From positions 30,659 through 94,658 of the forward strand of contig JAAYAD010000054.1 in NCBI GenBank assembly GCA_012719545.1: 64,000 nucleotides of DNA. Reading direction: 5' to 3'. Position 1 is the first letter of the stretch, and each line of letters starts with the position of its first letter. Below are positions 34,591 through 44,074 of this stretch, in pieces. Under the pieces are notes generated by a model. That model saw nothing but the letters and a program-made list of their open reading frames with translations, was not told the origin of the DNA and made no database searches. The stretch is from Clostridiaceae bacterium. Lineage in GTDB: Bacteria; Bacillota; Clostridia; DSM-8532. A program made the translations under genes and the position numbers.

Positions 34591-37500
34591 CTATTGTCCT
34601 ATCTTTTCAAGCACTCTGGATACCATGTCAAGCATGGAGCCAATACTTGTACGCCCTGTTGCGTCAAATGTCTTATTGGCGCCAAGGGTTGTTATGTTAA
34701 GGTCAACCCCTAAAGTGACATACTTAACCAGGCGTGCTTCTATGGATGAAGCATTGGCAATATATATTGTTTTTGAAGGTTTTGCAAGAGCCGGATCAAT
34801 ATTGGCTTTTTTGCAATAGAGCTTAACGGCCAATGATACCGATGACTGGTTGTCCATATAGCCGCTTATCTGCTTTGTGCCGATAATATCGCCAATGCCC
34901 AGATAAGATGCCTTCCTGGCAGGTGTCAATCCCGCAACTTCATTGTCCTGGCGGGTTAATACCGCATAAAGCATAATCGCCTGTTCACCCTTTACAGGAT
35001 TTTCAGGATATATGGTTCCTTTTCCGAATACCTTGGTCATGTCATATTGGGTATTAAGCTTGGCCAGTGTTCTTTCAAAGGGACTTTCAGGGCTTACAAT
35101 TACCGAGGTTCTTCTTGTAAGAACCGCATATTCTCCGGGCTTTTCAACCCTGAATAGGGCAAATTGCGCCACATATGCCTTGGATCCCGAAGCTTCCTTC
35201 CATCCAGTACCGTAATTGACAAAGGGAACGATGTATCCGTTCTGGAACCTGTATTCAAGCTTAATGCCTATTTTCCCCGGGAAATCGGTAATGCCTTTGC
35301 TTGCAGCAAACGCTGGCTTATAACCGCTTCCGCCGTCAATTATGTCCTTTAAGTACCTTGAAAGCTCAACTTCAACCTTTGAAATGGCTGTTATGATAAG
35401 ATCCTTCAAATCAATATGGCTCTTATAGCTGTAGCTTTCCAGATTCTTAAGAATAGCCGTAAGCTCCCTGTCAAGAATTCCGTACTTAAAGGGCCCTTTC
35501 GCGTCAGGGTTTTCGAGTATATCATAAATAATGTTGTTGATTTCAGCATAGGTAAGTCTGGAACCTATTGCCTGAACATCAATTTTGAAAATGCCCGATA
35601 CCGCTGAAAAATCCGACGGGAATGAAACTGCCGGGCTTGTTTTTTTCTCAACTCTTATAAGGAGCATGCCTTCTTTTGCTCCGCTGACATTTGCCTGGGA
35701 TTTAATAAGCTCAAAGTCAATGCTTCCCCTGTTTAAAGTAACCTCACCGCCGGAAAGCTTTAAATTTAAACGGCTGTCATCTGTTTCAATGGTTTCCAGG
35801 GTTTTAAAAGGAATCAGCACCTCATAGTATAAGGCATCGGTCTTTTCACCAGATAAGTCAACAGTTACTGTGGAGCCCTTGAAGGCTTTCAATAGCCCTG
35901 ATACCATATCGTCCTTTATAACTGCCCTTACGGTTTTATTATCCCTTATATCCACAAGCCAGTACAATTTCTTGGTAAGGCTCTCGGCTTCCTGGTTAAA
36001 CAGGTCAATGGTATCCTGCTCTTTTTTGCCCTCATCGTAGTCCGACTGTGAAAAGTCAGTACGTGCTGTTACAGGTCCGATATGAAGGGATTCGTCAAGG
36101 TTATAAGCCCATACCTTAATATAGTAGGTAGTATTGGATTTAAGGGGCAGATCCTCAGTATTTCCATCTTCATCCCTTACGGGCTTGCCCGATATCTTGG
36201 CATAGAAAATATACTTGGGCGAATTCTGCTGAACATAAAGGTTTGTCTTTTCACGATAGAATCTTATACGGGTTCCGTCAGCAAGATCATAGCCGTAGTC
36301 CGTAAATCCGGTGCTGTTGTAGTTAAGGGTCTCATAATCCACTTCATTTTCGGCTCTTGCCTCAATAAAGTAGTCATAAGGATCTTCGCCTTCCCAGCGG
36401 ATCTCTATTTCCCTTAAACCGTCACGGGTTTTGGCTTTTACAGGATTTCCGGCACCGGTGGACCAGGTTTTGTTCTTTCCGTCATACCACCTGTTGTCAG
36501 TGGTGTTTTTAATGCGTATGTCATACCACAGGTCAGATTCAAGGTTATAAATTCTGAAATAGAAGGTTGTACCGTCCCTTACGCAGGTAAATCTTGCGCG
36601 GGGAAGCTTTGTATACTGGGAATCGGGCTGCCCCGCCTTCTTTATGTATACTTCCATCTTGTCGGCGGTGGTTCCGGTTGTGTAACACTCAATATTAAAG
36701 CCAATCTCCATGTCCTTGACAACTTCCAGGAATGCGGGAGGCTTAATCATTGGGGTAGTTACAGGTATTGTAATCCATCGGCTGACAGCTTCAATGGAAT
36801 TGCCCTGGGAGTCAGTAAGGCCTCTGTTTCTGACAGCCCTCAAGCTGAAGAAGTAAATCTTGTTGGGCCTTAAGAAGTCACGGTTTATGGGCATTAAAAC
36901 ATGTCCGTTTTCATCAACCGTCAGGCCTATCGCCAAAAGCTGACTGCTCTTTAAATCAAGATGAAGCTTCTTGTCCGAAGCGGGGTTCCTGAATTCGCTG
37001 TAGGCATTTAACAGACCCATATTGTATGGATCTGAACCATATTCCGATTCATCGGCGTTTGGAGAAATCGAGACGGTGGTGCACACCATTTCGTAAGTGA
37101 CATCCTTCTCTGCATGAAGCCAGCTTAATGTAACGTAGGCATCGCTTAGCATCAGCTCACCGTTCGAGTCGGTGGCAATTGAAAACTCTGTGGGTGCTCT
37201 CGGATCCCTGACGTCATTATCTAAACCCCCTGTATCAATTTTAGGCGTAGTAATGGCCTTTACAGCCGTTTCAGCCGATCGGCCAATTACTACACCACCA
37301 ACCACAAGGGAGGCATGAGCCTTAATATAATATACTTTGTTGGGCAGAATTGGTTCGTTATTCCCATCCTTTTTAATAACAACACTTCTGTTAATTATCT
37401 GTGATGCATCCGGATATTCTGCCTCATCCTTTTCAACCTCAACAAATCCTGTTGAAGGATTATCGCTTATAAATATATGATAAACAACTTTTCTGTCATT

Positions 37501-39588
37501 TATTGCACTTGTATAGCGAAGCCAGTCGGTATCGGTCAAAATTCTTTCGTAGCTGACAGAAATACCTTCCAGTGTTATGTTTCCTGTAACCGGATCCACA
37601 TTGGTGGCAGGTTCAATACCCAGATTGATATTGGGCATGGGAACGGGCTGCTCGGTAAGCGGCCAGGTCGTAAAGCTCATAATGGGCGACATGAAGGATA
37701 GCTTATTTCTGATTTCGGCGCTGAGTCCATCGCTGTCACCCCATACGTCGTTATCAATTGCTGCATTATCCCCGTACCTGGATGTAAAAATCTGCATGTA
37801 GTATACGGTATTTGGAACCAGGAAGGTGGGGTAATCTCCCTTCTTGCCGTCTTGGCTGGGATCCTCGTTGTTTTCGGCTGTAAGGGCCTTTTTGCTTACA
37901 AAGTCATAAAATAATTTATCACCGGGTATTGTGCAGACAAGCCTGCCTTTGTCCTCCGGATCCTCTGTAAAATCTTTCTTGCCTAATACAAGAACCCTCT
38001 TTTGTTTTACAGGAAGGTATATTTCTTTTCCTGGCGCGTCCCCTATTTTCTTTGTTATTGCCTCGGGCTGGCTGTCGGGCATATAAGCCGAAAGTATGAT
38101 ATGGAAAGTATAGTCATCGTCATCATAATCCGCTGACTTAAATGCTTCCCAGTTTGTAATCTGCTTCCATACCAGGGGCTTTTCAAAGGAAAGGCGAAGA
38201 TCACTTAAAGGTATCTCAACATCTCCTGAGGAAAGCTCGGTAGTAGGTACCGTAACAGTCTTTCTCCCTGCATAGATGGGGTCGATTTTAACTTCCTTGG
38301 GAAGAGGAGGCTTACCAGTGTCAACATCCAAAAGGCGCAGGTCAATGCAGAGTGATGAGCTCTTGGGAAGTTCCGAAGAGCTGTCAAAGTATACAACCCT
38401 GAAATAATATTCGGGATGGGTTGATTCGTGGATGTTGATAGTAATAATTTCGCTGCAGTATTCTTCATTCTTTGGAAGAGATGAATCGGGAATCTTAACC
38501 CATGTCTGGTACTGGGTGTAGAGATCGTCAATACGGGGAGCGTACTGAACCTGATAATAGAGTTGAGGATATACGCCGTTGGTTATTTTTCTGAAGCGTA
38601 CCAAAACCTTATCAGTATCTACTTTGGAAAGCTCCATCTGCATGGGAGTAAATATGGATGACAGGTCATAGCCTACATCCTTGAAGGCATTGTCTATATT
38701 TTTAACCATGAATCGGTTGTTGCTGTCGGTGTAAAGCTTTGTGCTGCGAATGGGAATCTGTTCGGAATTGCTGGCTTTAAAGATTATGCCTATGTTGGTG
38801 AATTCATACTCGGTTCCCGGTTCTATGCCGTGAGTCTTATCAAGGGTTACAGTAAGATATTCACCTTCAGTTGTAACCTTGGTACTGGTACCATCAACAA
38901 CCATATCGGTTCCGGAATAGTCAATATTAAAGTTAAGCTGCTTGGTTGAGCCGTGTCCCACTGTCATGTTTATCTGGAAGCAGGTTTTTGAAATGGGAGC
39001 ATTGGGCTCTGATAATATGCTGAAACCTGCAGTTTCGGTAAGTTTTTTGATTCCTCCATTGTAAATGGTGGGTACCTTCCACTTAAACTTTATAACCGGA
39101 TTGTCACCGCTTCTTATCCGCTCCGGGTTTGTACTATTGGGCTCAAAAGTGGGAGACTTGTCCTCAATGCCATTGATTTTTGACATTACATTAAAAGATT
39201 CACCCAAAAAGGTAATGTCGGCAAGATAATAAATTTTGCCCTGATATGTGGGTTCAGAATCCCCGGCATTCATGTATACATCCATGGTTATGTCATAAAC
39301 ATGGTCTGGTTCAAGGCTAGTACTGACAGTAACCCTGTTGTTTGCAAAGGAATGCTCATTAAAAAGAGTTACTTCATTTCCGTTAGGGCCGTGAAAACGA
39401 ACTTCAGTGCGATGGGGTTCAATAGCTGTTGCATAGCTTATATCATACTTGTTGGTAGTCGCATTATAGGCTACCGATAAGGTAATAGCAGACGGAGCCG
39501 CATAGATTCTCACTCCGGAAGGAAAGCCGGATAATATAAAAGCAAAAATTAAAAGGAATGAGATTATTCTCTTAGTCTTTCTGGTCAT
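34591..39588 (-). CDS. Giant secreted fibronectin type III protein with SLH-like end (first of two)
   Basis: 1665 residues. The signal peptide is RIISFLLIFAFILSGF with cleavage near 30. Beta-sandwich units of the fibronectin type III kind recur through the first 1200 residues (YKLYTDSNNRFM is atypical, but HPEYYFRVVYFDS, NTVYYMQIFTSR, NKVYYIKAHASL, NKIYFFSLRAVRN and NTTYYIKVWAYN mark successive domains). A less repetitive region follows (about 1200-1500), and the last 160 residues resemble three degenerate S-layer-homology units (GTIYPENPVKGEQAIMLYAVL; YLGIGDIIGTKQISGYMDNQ; a C-terminal GRTSIGSMLDMVSRVLEKIG). GGAGG is 6 bases before the ATG at 39588. A stable-looking leader hairpin ends exactly at that SD. 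Confidence 0.8.
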   Translation of the reverse strand: MTRKTKRIISFLLIFAFILSGFPSGVRIYAAPSAITLSVAYNATTNKYDISYATAIEPHRTEVRFHGPNGNEVTLFNEHSFANNRVTVSTSLEPDHVYDITMDVYMNAGDSEPTYQGKIYYLADITFLGESFNVMSKINGIEDKSPTFEPNSTNPERIRSGDNPVIKFKWKVPTIYNGGIKKLTETAGFSILSEPNAPISKTCFQINMTVGHGSTKQLNFNIDYSGTDMVVDGTSTKVTTEGEYLTVTLDKTHGIEPGTEYEFTNIGIIFKASNSEQIPIRSTKLYTDSNNRFMVKNIDNAFKDVGYDLSSIFTPMQMELSKVDTDKVLVRFRKITNGVYPQLYYQVQYAPRIDDLYTQYQTWVKIPDSSLPKNEEYCSEIITINIHESTHPEYYFRVVYFDSSSELPKSSSLCIDLRLLDVDTGKPPLPKEVKIDPIYAGRKTVTVPTTELSSGDVEIPLSDLRLSFEKPLVWKQITNWEAFKSADYDDDDYTFHIILSAYMPDSQPEAITKKIGDAPGKEIYLPVKQKRVLVLGKKDFTEDPEDKGRLVCTIPGDKLFYDFVSKKALTAENNEDPSQDGKKGDYPTFLVPNTVYYMQIFTSRYGDNAAIDNDVWGDSDGLSAEIRNKLSFMSPIMSFTTWPLTEQPVPMPNINLGIEPATNVDPVTGNITLEGISVSYERILTDTDWLRYTSAINDRKVVYHIFISDNPSTGFVEVEKDEAEYPDASQIINRSVVIKKDGNNEPILPNKVYYIKAHASLVVGGVVIGRSAETAVKAITTPKIDTGGLDNDVRDPRAPTEFSIATDSNGELMLSDAYVTLSWLHAEKDVTYEMVCTTVSISPNADESEYGSDPYNMGLLNAYSEFRNPASDKKLHLDLKSSQLLAIGLTVDENGHVLMPINRDFLRPNKIYFFSLRAVRNRGLTDSQGNSIEAVSRWITIPVTTPMIKPPAFLEVVKDMEIGFNIECYTTGTTADKMEVYIKKAGQPDSQYTKLPRARFTCVRDGTTFYFRIYNLESDLWYDIRIKNTTDNRWYDGKNKTWSTGAGNPVKAKTRDGLREIEIRWEGEDPYDYFIEARAENEVDYETLNYNSTGFTDYGYDLADGTRIRFYREKTNLYVQQNSPKYIFYAKISGKPVRDEDGNTEDLPLKSNTTYYIKVWAYNLDESLHIGPVTARTDFSQSDYDEGKKEQDTIDLFNQEAESLTKKLYWLVDIRDNKTVRAVIKDDMVSGLLKAFKGSTVTVDLSGEKTDALYYEVLIPFKTLETIETDDSRLNLKLSGGEVTLNRGSIDFELIKSQANVSGAKEGMLLIRVEKKTSPAVSFPSDFSAVSGIFKIDVQAIGSRLTYAEINNIIYDILENPDAKGPFKYGILDRELTAILKNLESYSYKSHIDLKDLIITAISKVEVELSRYLKDIIDGGSGYKPAFAASKGITDFPGKIGIKLEYRFQNGYIVPFVNYGTGWKEASGSKAYVAQFALFRVEKPGEYAVLTRRTSVIVSPESPFERTLAKLNTQYDMTKVFGKGTIYPENPVKGEQAIMLYAVLTRQDNEVAGLTPARKASYLGIGDIIGTKQISGYMDNQSSVSLAVKLYCKKANIDPALAKPSKTIYIANASSIEARLVKYVTLGVDLNITTLGANKTFDATGRTSIGSMLDMVSRVLEKIGQ

Positions 39589-39600
39589 ACGAATCCTCCG

Positions 39601-39673
39601 AAAGGCACAATTTGCCAATGAGTATTTTACATTAGATTTATCGTCATATTGGCCTTTGTTCTTTTGTGCCTTT
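39601..39673 (-). promoter_or_regulatory. Leader stem-loop abutting the SD of the first giant FN3 gene
   Basis: AAAGGCACAA and TTGTGCCTTT (39601-39610 and 39664-39673) are perfect 10-base complements; inside them GCCAAT and ATTGGC (39614-39619 and 39648-39653) add 6 pairs. The stem closes directly next to CGGAGG (39595-39600), the SD of the FN3 gene. No T-run follows, so a role in translation or RNA stability is more likely than termination. Confidence 0.45.
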
Positions 39674-39687
39674 GGATTACAATTCGT

Positions 39688-40746
39688 TTACATTGTCATA
39701 TGACGGAATTGGCTTATTTCCATACCCGGATGAACCTGGCAATCCAGGTTAAATACAGGAACAATATATCCTATATGCTCTTTAAGCTGATTCATAAGTT
39801 TTGATTTATGCCAGTTATTAAGCTTTTCATACTCGGATTTATCAAGGATTCCGAGCTTAAGCAAAACCTCAATGACCACCGGATAAACGGCTCTTTCAGA
39901 GCCATCGGCAATTTTGACGCATACTCCAAGGTTATCTTTCTTTATCCCTATACAGTAGACTGCTTCGGCACCAACTTTTCCTATAAGCTTTCCTTTTGTG
40001 GCTCCCATAAGCTCGGTGCAAAACTCACCAGTTCCTGCCACCATTTCGGGGTGCTGGTTCATGGCATCAAATACTACCTTGCAGGCTTCGTGGTACTTGC
40101 TGCTCTTGTCCTGTGCAAATTTTGCAATTCTTGCATAGGATAATGCTATTTTTTTAATTGGAATCATGAAAATGGGAAGCCCGCAGCCATCGGTACCCAA
40201 TGGGATGGATTCAACATCTTCATCGGTAAACTCGGCTATTGTCCTAATTATCTCCTGCTGTACAGGATGGGATATATCCTCGTAGTTTGATATGTCCGCT
40301 CCTTTATAAATTGAATATGCCAATATTGCCGCATGCTTTCCCGAACAGCTTGCATGAAGGGTTGACGGTTCCTTTCCCATTTTAATAAGTCTTTTATTCT
40401 CTTCCTCGTTATAGGGCACCATAATTCCGCAATGAAGGTGGGTCTGATTAAGGCCTAATCTATTCAGTATCCCCAAAACCGTTTCCTGGTGCATTCGTTC
40501 ACCTGTATGGGATGCGCATGCAAGGGCAATTTCCTTTGGTGTAAATCCCATGACTTTATATGCCCCGGAATGGATAAAAGGTATTACCTGAATGGGCTTT
40601 GCCGAAGACCTGAAAAAAATCCTCGTATCAATATCGCCTTTAGAGTAAATAACCCTGCCCTGGGAATCAACTACACAAATATAACCATAATGGACGCTTT
40701 CAACATATCCGCTTCTTGTTACTGCAGCCAGTGTTTCCGTTTTAAT
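39688..40746 (-). CDS. Type II asparaginase paralogue, apparently starting at ATT
   Basis: The frame aligns over its full length with the upstream asparaginase and encodes 352 residues if it begins at the ATT at 40746-40744. The first ATG (40551) would remove about 65 conserved residues, including the segment TRSGYVESVHYGYICVVDS and FFRSSAKPIQ, which mirrors the neighbour. AAAGGAAGTGA lies just before the ATT, which overlaps the preceding TAA, so translational coupling is likely. No ATG, GTG or TTG exists in frame before 40551; a CTG at 40731 is the other option. Family motifs include ASCSGKHAAILA near 140 and GTDGCGLPIFMIP. It belongs to PF06089 and would hydrolyse asparagine or related amides. 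Confidence 0.75.
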   Translation of the reverse strand: MKTETLAAVTRSGYVESVHYGYICVVDSQGRVIYSKGDIDTRIFFRSSAKPIQVIPFIHSGAYKVMGFTPKEIALACASHTGERMHQETVLGILNRLGLNQTHLHCGIMVPYNEEENKRLIKMGKEPSTLHASCSGKHAAILAYSIYKGADISNYEDISHPVQQEIIRTIAEFTDEDVESIPLGTDGCGLPIFMIPIKKIALSYARIAKFAQDKSSKYHEACKVVFDAMNQHPEMVAGTGEFCTELMGATKGKLIGKVGAEAVYCIGIKKDNLGVCVKIADGSERAVYPVVIEVLLKLGILDKSEYEKLNNWHKSKLMNQLKEHIGYIVPVFNLDCQVHPGMEISQFRHMTM

Positions 40747-41794
40747 TCACTTCCTTTGGATATATATCTCCCGGTTCATAATGGCCTGTTTCATTGTTTA
40801 TGATGCTGAATACAGGATGAAGATACCCAACATCTCTTCCCTTGTCATCCTTTACTTTTGGAAGAGCCCATTTATCTAGCTCTTTAATATCCGCATCATC
40901 CAGTATCTCCAATTCTTCAAGGACTCGTACTGCCACAGGGTAGCTTGCCCATGGGTGCCCATCCATAAGCTTTATACATACACCAAGCCGTTTTTCAGGC
41001 ACAGCCATGCAGTATATTCCCTCCGCTCCTATTTTCCCGATTGCCCTTCCCTTTGTTACTTTAATAAGAGAAGTACAAAAAGAATCGTCGCCCTTTATAA
41101 CCCGGGGATTTTCTATCATTGCTTTCTGAATAAGGCCGAAAGAGTGGGCGTATTTGCCTTTATGAGTATCGCCGTGAGCCAAAAGCGCATATAGGTATGA
41201 AGCCTGATGAAGTGAAAAACTATATGTGGGCAAAGTACACCCGTCCACTCCTGTTATAAGGTCGTTTGTACTGCATTCCAATATCTCGGCAATAGTGGTT
41301 CTTATAACTTGATGTATGGGATGCTGAGGATCTGTATAGCCCTTTACAGGAAAACCGTAGTACTTGCATAGAACCAGCAGTCCTGCGTGCTTTCCAGAAC
41401 AGTTTGAAAAAATGGGATCGGGCCTCTTTCCCTTTTTTATAAGAGCATCATGAACTTTTTGATTCTCGGGATACTTGTGTCCGCAGTCCAGGTCTTTTTC
41501 CGTCAATCCTGCTTTTTTCAGGATTCCTCTTATTATCCTCCTGTGAAATGCCTGTCCTCCGTGGGAGGCACAGAGAATGGCAAGTTCCTTAAGGCTTATA
41601 TTGAACTTTTCCATTGCTCCCGACATTACAAAGGCATTAGCATAAATGGGCTTTCCGGATGATCTTATAAAGATTCTGGCATTTGGATTTCCAATGCTGT
41701 ATTTTATTTTTCCGTCTGAGTCAGTAACGCAGATATATCCGTGATGAATGCTTTCTACCCTACCGGAACGGGTTCGGACTACCAGCTGCGGCAT
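40742..41794 (-). CDS. Type II asparaginase (PF06089 family)
   Basis: 350 residues of the Asparaginase_II family, unrelated in sequence to the E. coli AnsB type. Key segments: TRSGRVESIHHGYICV at the N-terminus, FIRSSGKPIYANAFV, ILCASHGGQAFH near 73-84, SNCSGKHAGLLVLCKYYG near 130-147, GVDGCTLPTYSFSLHQ near 183-198, and IGKIGAEGIYCM near 255. GAGGTGA lies 5 bases before the ATG. No signal peptide is seen, so a cytoplasmic role is expected. It is the first gene of a tandem pair that overlaps by a few bases and may continue into the giant FN3 genes. Confidence 0.82.
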   Translation of the reverse strand: MPQLVVRTRSGRVESIHHGYICVTDSDGKIKYSIGNPNARIFIRSSGKPIYANAFVMSGAMEKFNISLKELAILCASHGGQAFHRRIIRGILKKAGLTEKDLDCGHKYPENQKVHDALIKKGKRPDPIFSNCSGKHAGLLVLCKYYGFPVKGYTDPQHPIHQVIRTTIAEILECSTNDLITGVDGCTLPTYSFSLHQASYLYALLAHGDTHKGKYAHSFGLIQKAMIENPRVIKGDDSFCTSLIKVTKGRAIGKIGAEGIYCMAVPEKRLGVCIKLMDGHPWASYPVAVRVLEELEILDDADIKELDKWALPKVKDDKGRDVGYLHPVFSIINNETGHYEPGDIYPKEVN

Positions 41795-41941
41795 AAGTCA
41801 CCTCATAAATCAAGTTAAAGCATTATGCTAGTTTATCCATTTGCCGGTACAACATGCATTTTGACAATTGCTTTATCCAAACCCTGCCTTGTGTTATAAT
41901 GATTTTGCTCTAAAAATAAAAAGCAAAAAGAGGTTACACAG

Positions 41942-42931
41942 ATGCAATTTGAAATGGTAAAGGATATACTGCTTTCCGACACATTGATTCCCGACTTGTT
42001 TTTAAGCGATATTATGCCACGTATTCCTTCCGATGCCGTGAAGGTATACCTTTATTGCGTCTTTCTTTGCAAATACAGGAAAGAGGTGCATCCCGAGGAT
42101 CTGGCCGCAAAGCTTAACCTTACCATTGATGCTGTAAATGCCTCTTTTGTGATATTGGAGCAGGAAGGGCTTATTGTCCGCACCCCCAACGTTGTCACCA
42201 TATGCGATATTAAGGAAATGGAGTTAAATAAGCTTTATAAGCGCAAAACCACATCAGATATAGATGCCGCACTGTCAAAATCAGCGGCCAATATAAGAAG
42301 AAATCAGTGCATTGATTCTATAAACAGGATGTTTTTCCATGGCCTCATGGCACCCAGCTGGTACACAGCCATTGACAGCTGGTTTGAAAGCTACCATTTT
42401 GATGAAGATGTAATGGTCAGCCTTTTTAAGTATTGTTATGACAACAATGCCCTCAATGTGAAATACATTGAGAAAGTTGCGGCTACATGGGCTCAGAAGG
42501 GCATTTCAAACCATTGGGACCTTGAAAAGTACATGGAGGAATTGGAAAAAATCAAGGCTGCAGGTAAGAAAATATCCCGTGCCTTAAGGCTTGGAAGAAA
42601 CATAACCACATTTGAGGAAGAATACCTTGAAATCTGGCTCAATGAATATAAATTCGACATGGCAATAATTGAAGAGGCATTAAAGAAAACGGCCGGGAAG
42701 CCCCATCCCAGCTTTAAATATCTCCATGGTATTTTGTCAGCCTGGTACAATGATGGCATAAGATCCATTGACCAGCTTAAGTCTTACCTTGAAGCGGCTT
42801 CATATAAAGGCCAGTCTTCAGAGGCATCTGACAAGGTTTCCCGCAGGGATAACTTCCAGCAGCGTCAGTATGATGATGAGTTCTATGACAGGTTGAACAG
42901 GTCCACCGTCATTGGAAAGGATAGGGATTAA
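41942..42931 (+). CDS. dnaD: DnaD-domain replication initiation protein
   Basis: 329 residues: an N-terminal winged helix (about 25-95: VKVYLYCVFLCKYRKEVHPEDLAAKL in overlapping parts), then two DnaB/DnaD C-terminal-type helical domains (about 130-195 and 215-285), the second ending in HGILSAWYNDGI, the YxxxIxxxW-type motif that binds DNA. It works with the helicase loader in primosome assembly. AGAGG is 8 bases before the ATG, and a TATAAT occurs at 41895-41900. The stop codon is directly followed by the ATG of the loader ATPase, a fixed pair in Clostridia. Confidence 0.9.
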   Translation: MQFEMVKDILLSDTLIPDLFLSDIMPRIPSDAVKVYLYCVFLCKYRKEVHPEDLAAKLNLTIDAVNASFVILEQEGLIVRTPNVVTICDIKEMELNKLYKRKTTSDIDAALSKSAANIRRNQCIDSINRMFFHGLMAPSWYTAIDSWFESYHFDEDVMVSLFKYCYDNNALNVKYIEKVAATWAQKGISNHWDLEKYMEELEKIKAAGKKISRALRLGRNITTFEEEYLEIWLNEYKFDMAIIEEALKKTAGKPHPSFKYLHGILSAWYNDGIRSIDQLKSYLEAASYKGQSSEASDKVSRRDNFQQRQYDDEFYDRLNRSTVIGKDRD

Positions 42932-43951
42932 ATGGCTGAAATCAGGCGCAACCTTGATATGGAGTTTGCTCAGCGAAGGGATAGGGCTTTAAGGGATGCG
43001 GAGCACCGTAAAAAAGAAGCAATGGATAAGATACCGGAACTGGCTTCCCTTGATGCAAAGATTACCCTTGCAGGTATTCGTTATATTCGTTCAATGCTTT
43101 CCGAAAATGGCTCAGATTCGGATGCTGAGGCTCTTTCCCAGCATATTGACATGCTTAATAAAAGGAAGGAAGAACTCCTTGTTGCTTACGGCTTTCCTGG
43201 TGATTTTCTTGAGCCTCGTTTTACCTGCCCTCTTTGCGAGGACAGAGGCTATATAACCACAGGTTCCGGCCAGGTTACCTGTTCATGCTATCAAAAGCTC
43301 TATCTGGAGAAACTTTACGCATTTTCAAACATTCTTGATGACGGGGAAACAGGATTTGAGTTCTTTGATGAATCATACTTTTCTGATAAGGCCGACAAAA
43401 AGAAATATAAGTCCGATGTATCTCCCAGGGCTCAGATCAACTCTATTAAGGAAAAATGCCTGGAGTTTATAGATGCCTTTGACAAGAAGGATACTAAAAA
43501 TATGTATTTCTTCGGCCCAACAGGTACGGGCAAGACCTTTATGGCCAAGAGCATAGGTTTGGAACTTCTTAAAAAAGGCTATACGGTTCTGTACCTTTCA
43601 GCGCCTTCCCTGTTTTCCATTATCCGCAGACACCGCTTAAATTTGGAGCATAACGGAGCATCAGCCGATGAATCGTACAGAAACCTCATAACAGCCAATC
43701 TTCTTATTCTGGACGATCTTGGAATTGAGCCTGCAAGTGATGCCCGATATGCCGAGCTTCTGACTCTTCTGGAGCTGCGAAAGGCGCAGGACAAGGCCAG
43801 TACAGCCAAAACAGTCATATCATCCAACCTTGATATTAAGCGTCTTTTCCAGGAATATAACGAAAGAATTGCATCACGTATTGTTGGAGAGTTTAACACT
43901 CTTCAGTTCATAGGCGATGACATCCGAATAATTAAGAAGATAGCAAGATAG
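42932..43951 (+). CDS. DnaC/DnaI-like helicase loader ATPase
   Basis: 339 residues. The N-terminal helical part is followed by a zinc-binding module CPLCEDRGY...CSC (about 94-113), then the AAA+ domain with Walker A GPTGTGKT near 190, Walker B LLILDDLGIEP near 257, sensor 1 ISSNLD near 298 and an arginine finger in ERIASRIVG. It is the loader that places the replicative helicase, and the zinc site matches DnaI. The ATG follows the dnaD stop without a gap, so translation is coupled. A short hairpin terminator starts at its stop codon. Confidence 0.92.
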   Translation: MAEIRRNLDMEFAQRRDRALRDAEHRKKEAMDKIPELASLDAKITLAGIRYIRSMLSENGSDSDAEALSQHIDMLNKRKEELLVAYGFPGDFLEPRFTCPLCEDRGYITTGSGQVTCSCYQKLYLEKLYAFSNILDDGETGFEFFDESYFSDKADKKKYKSDVSPRAQINSIKEKCLEFIDAFDKKDTKNMYFFGPTGTGKTFMAKSIGLELLKKGYTVLYLSAPSLFSIIRRHRLNLEHNGASADESYRNLITANLLILDDLGIEPASDARYAELLTLLELRKAQDKASTAKTVISSNLDIKRLFQEYNERIASRIVGEFNTLQFIGDDIRIIKKIAR

Positions 43952-43977
43952 CCGGTATAAACCGGCCATTCTTTTTT
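43951..43977 (+). terminator. Terminator of the dnaD-dnaI operon
   Basis: GCCGGT-ATAA-ACCGGC (43951-43966), a 6-bp GC-rich stem, is followed by CATTCTTTTTT. It begins on the last base of the loader stop codon. Confidence 0.7.
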
Positions 43978-44074
43978 GTAGTCCAATATATACAGAGAAA
44001 TGTATTATGGCAAGTTACTGTCAAACAGATGCCAAGTAAACATCAAATCAATTTAAAGCCCATCCAGAGAGAAA

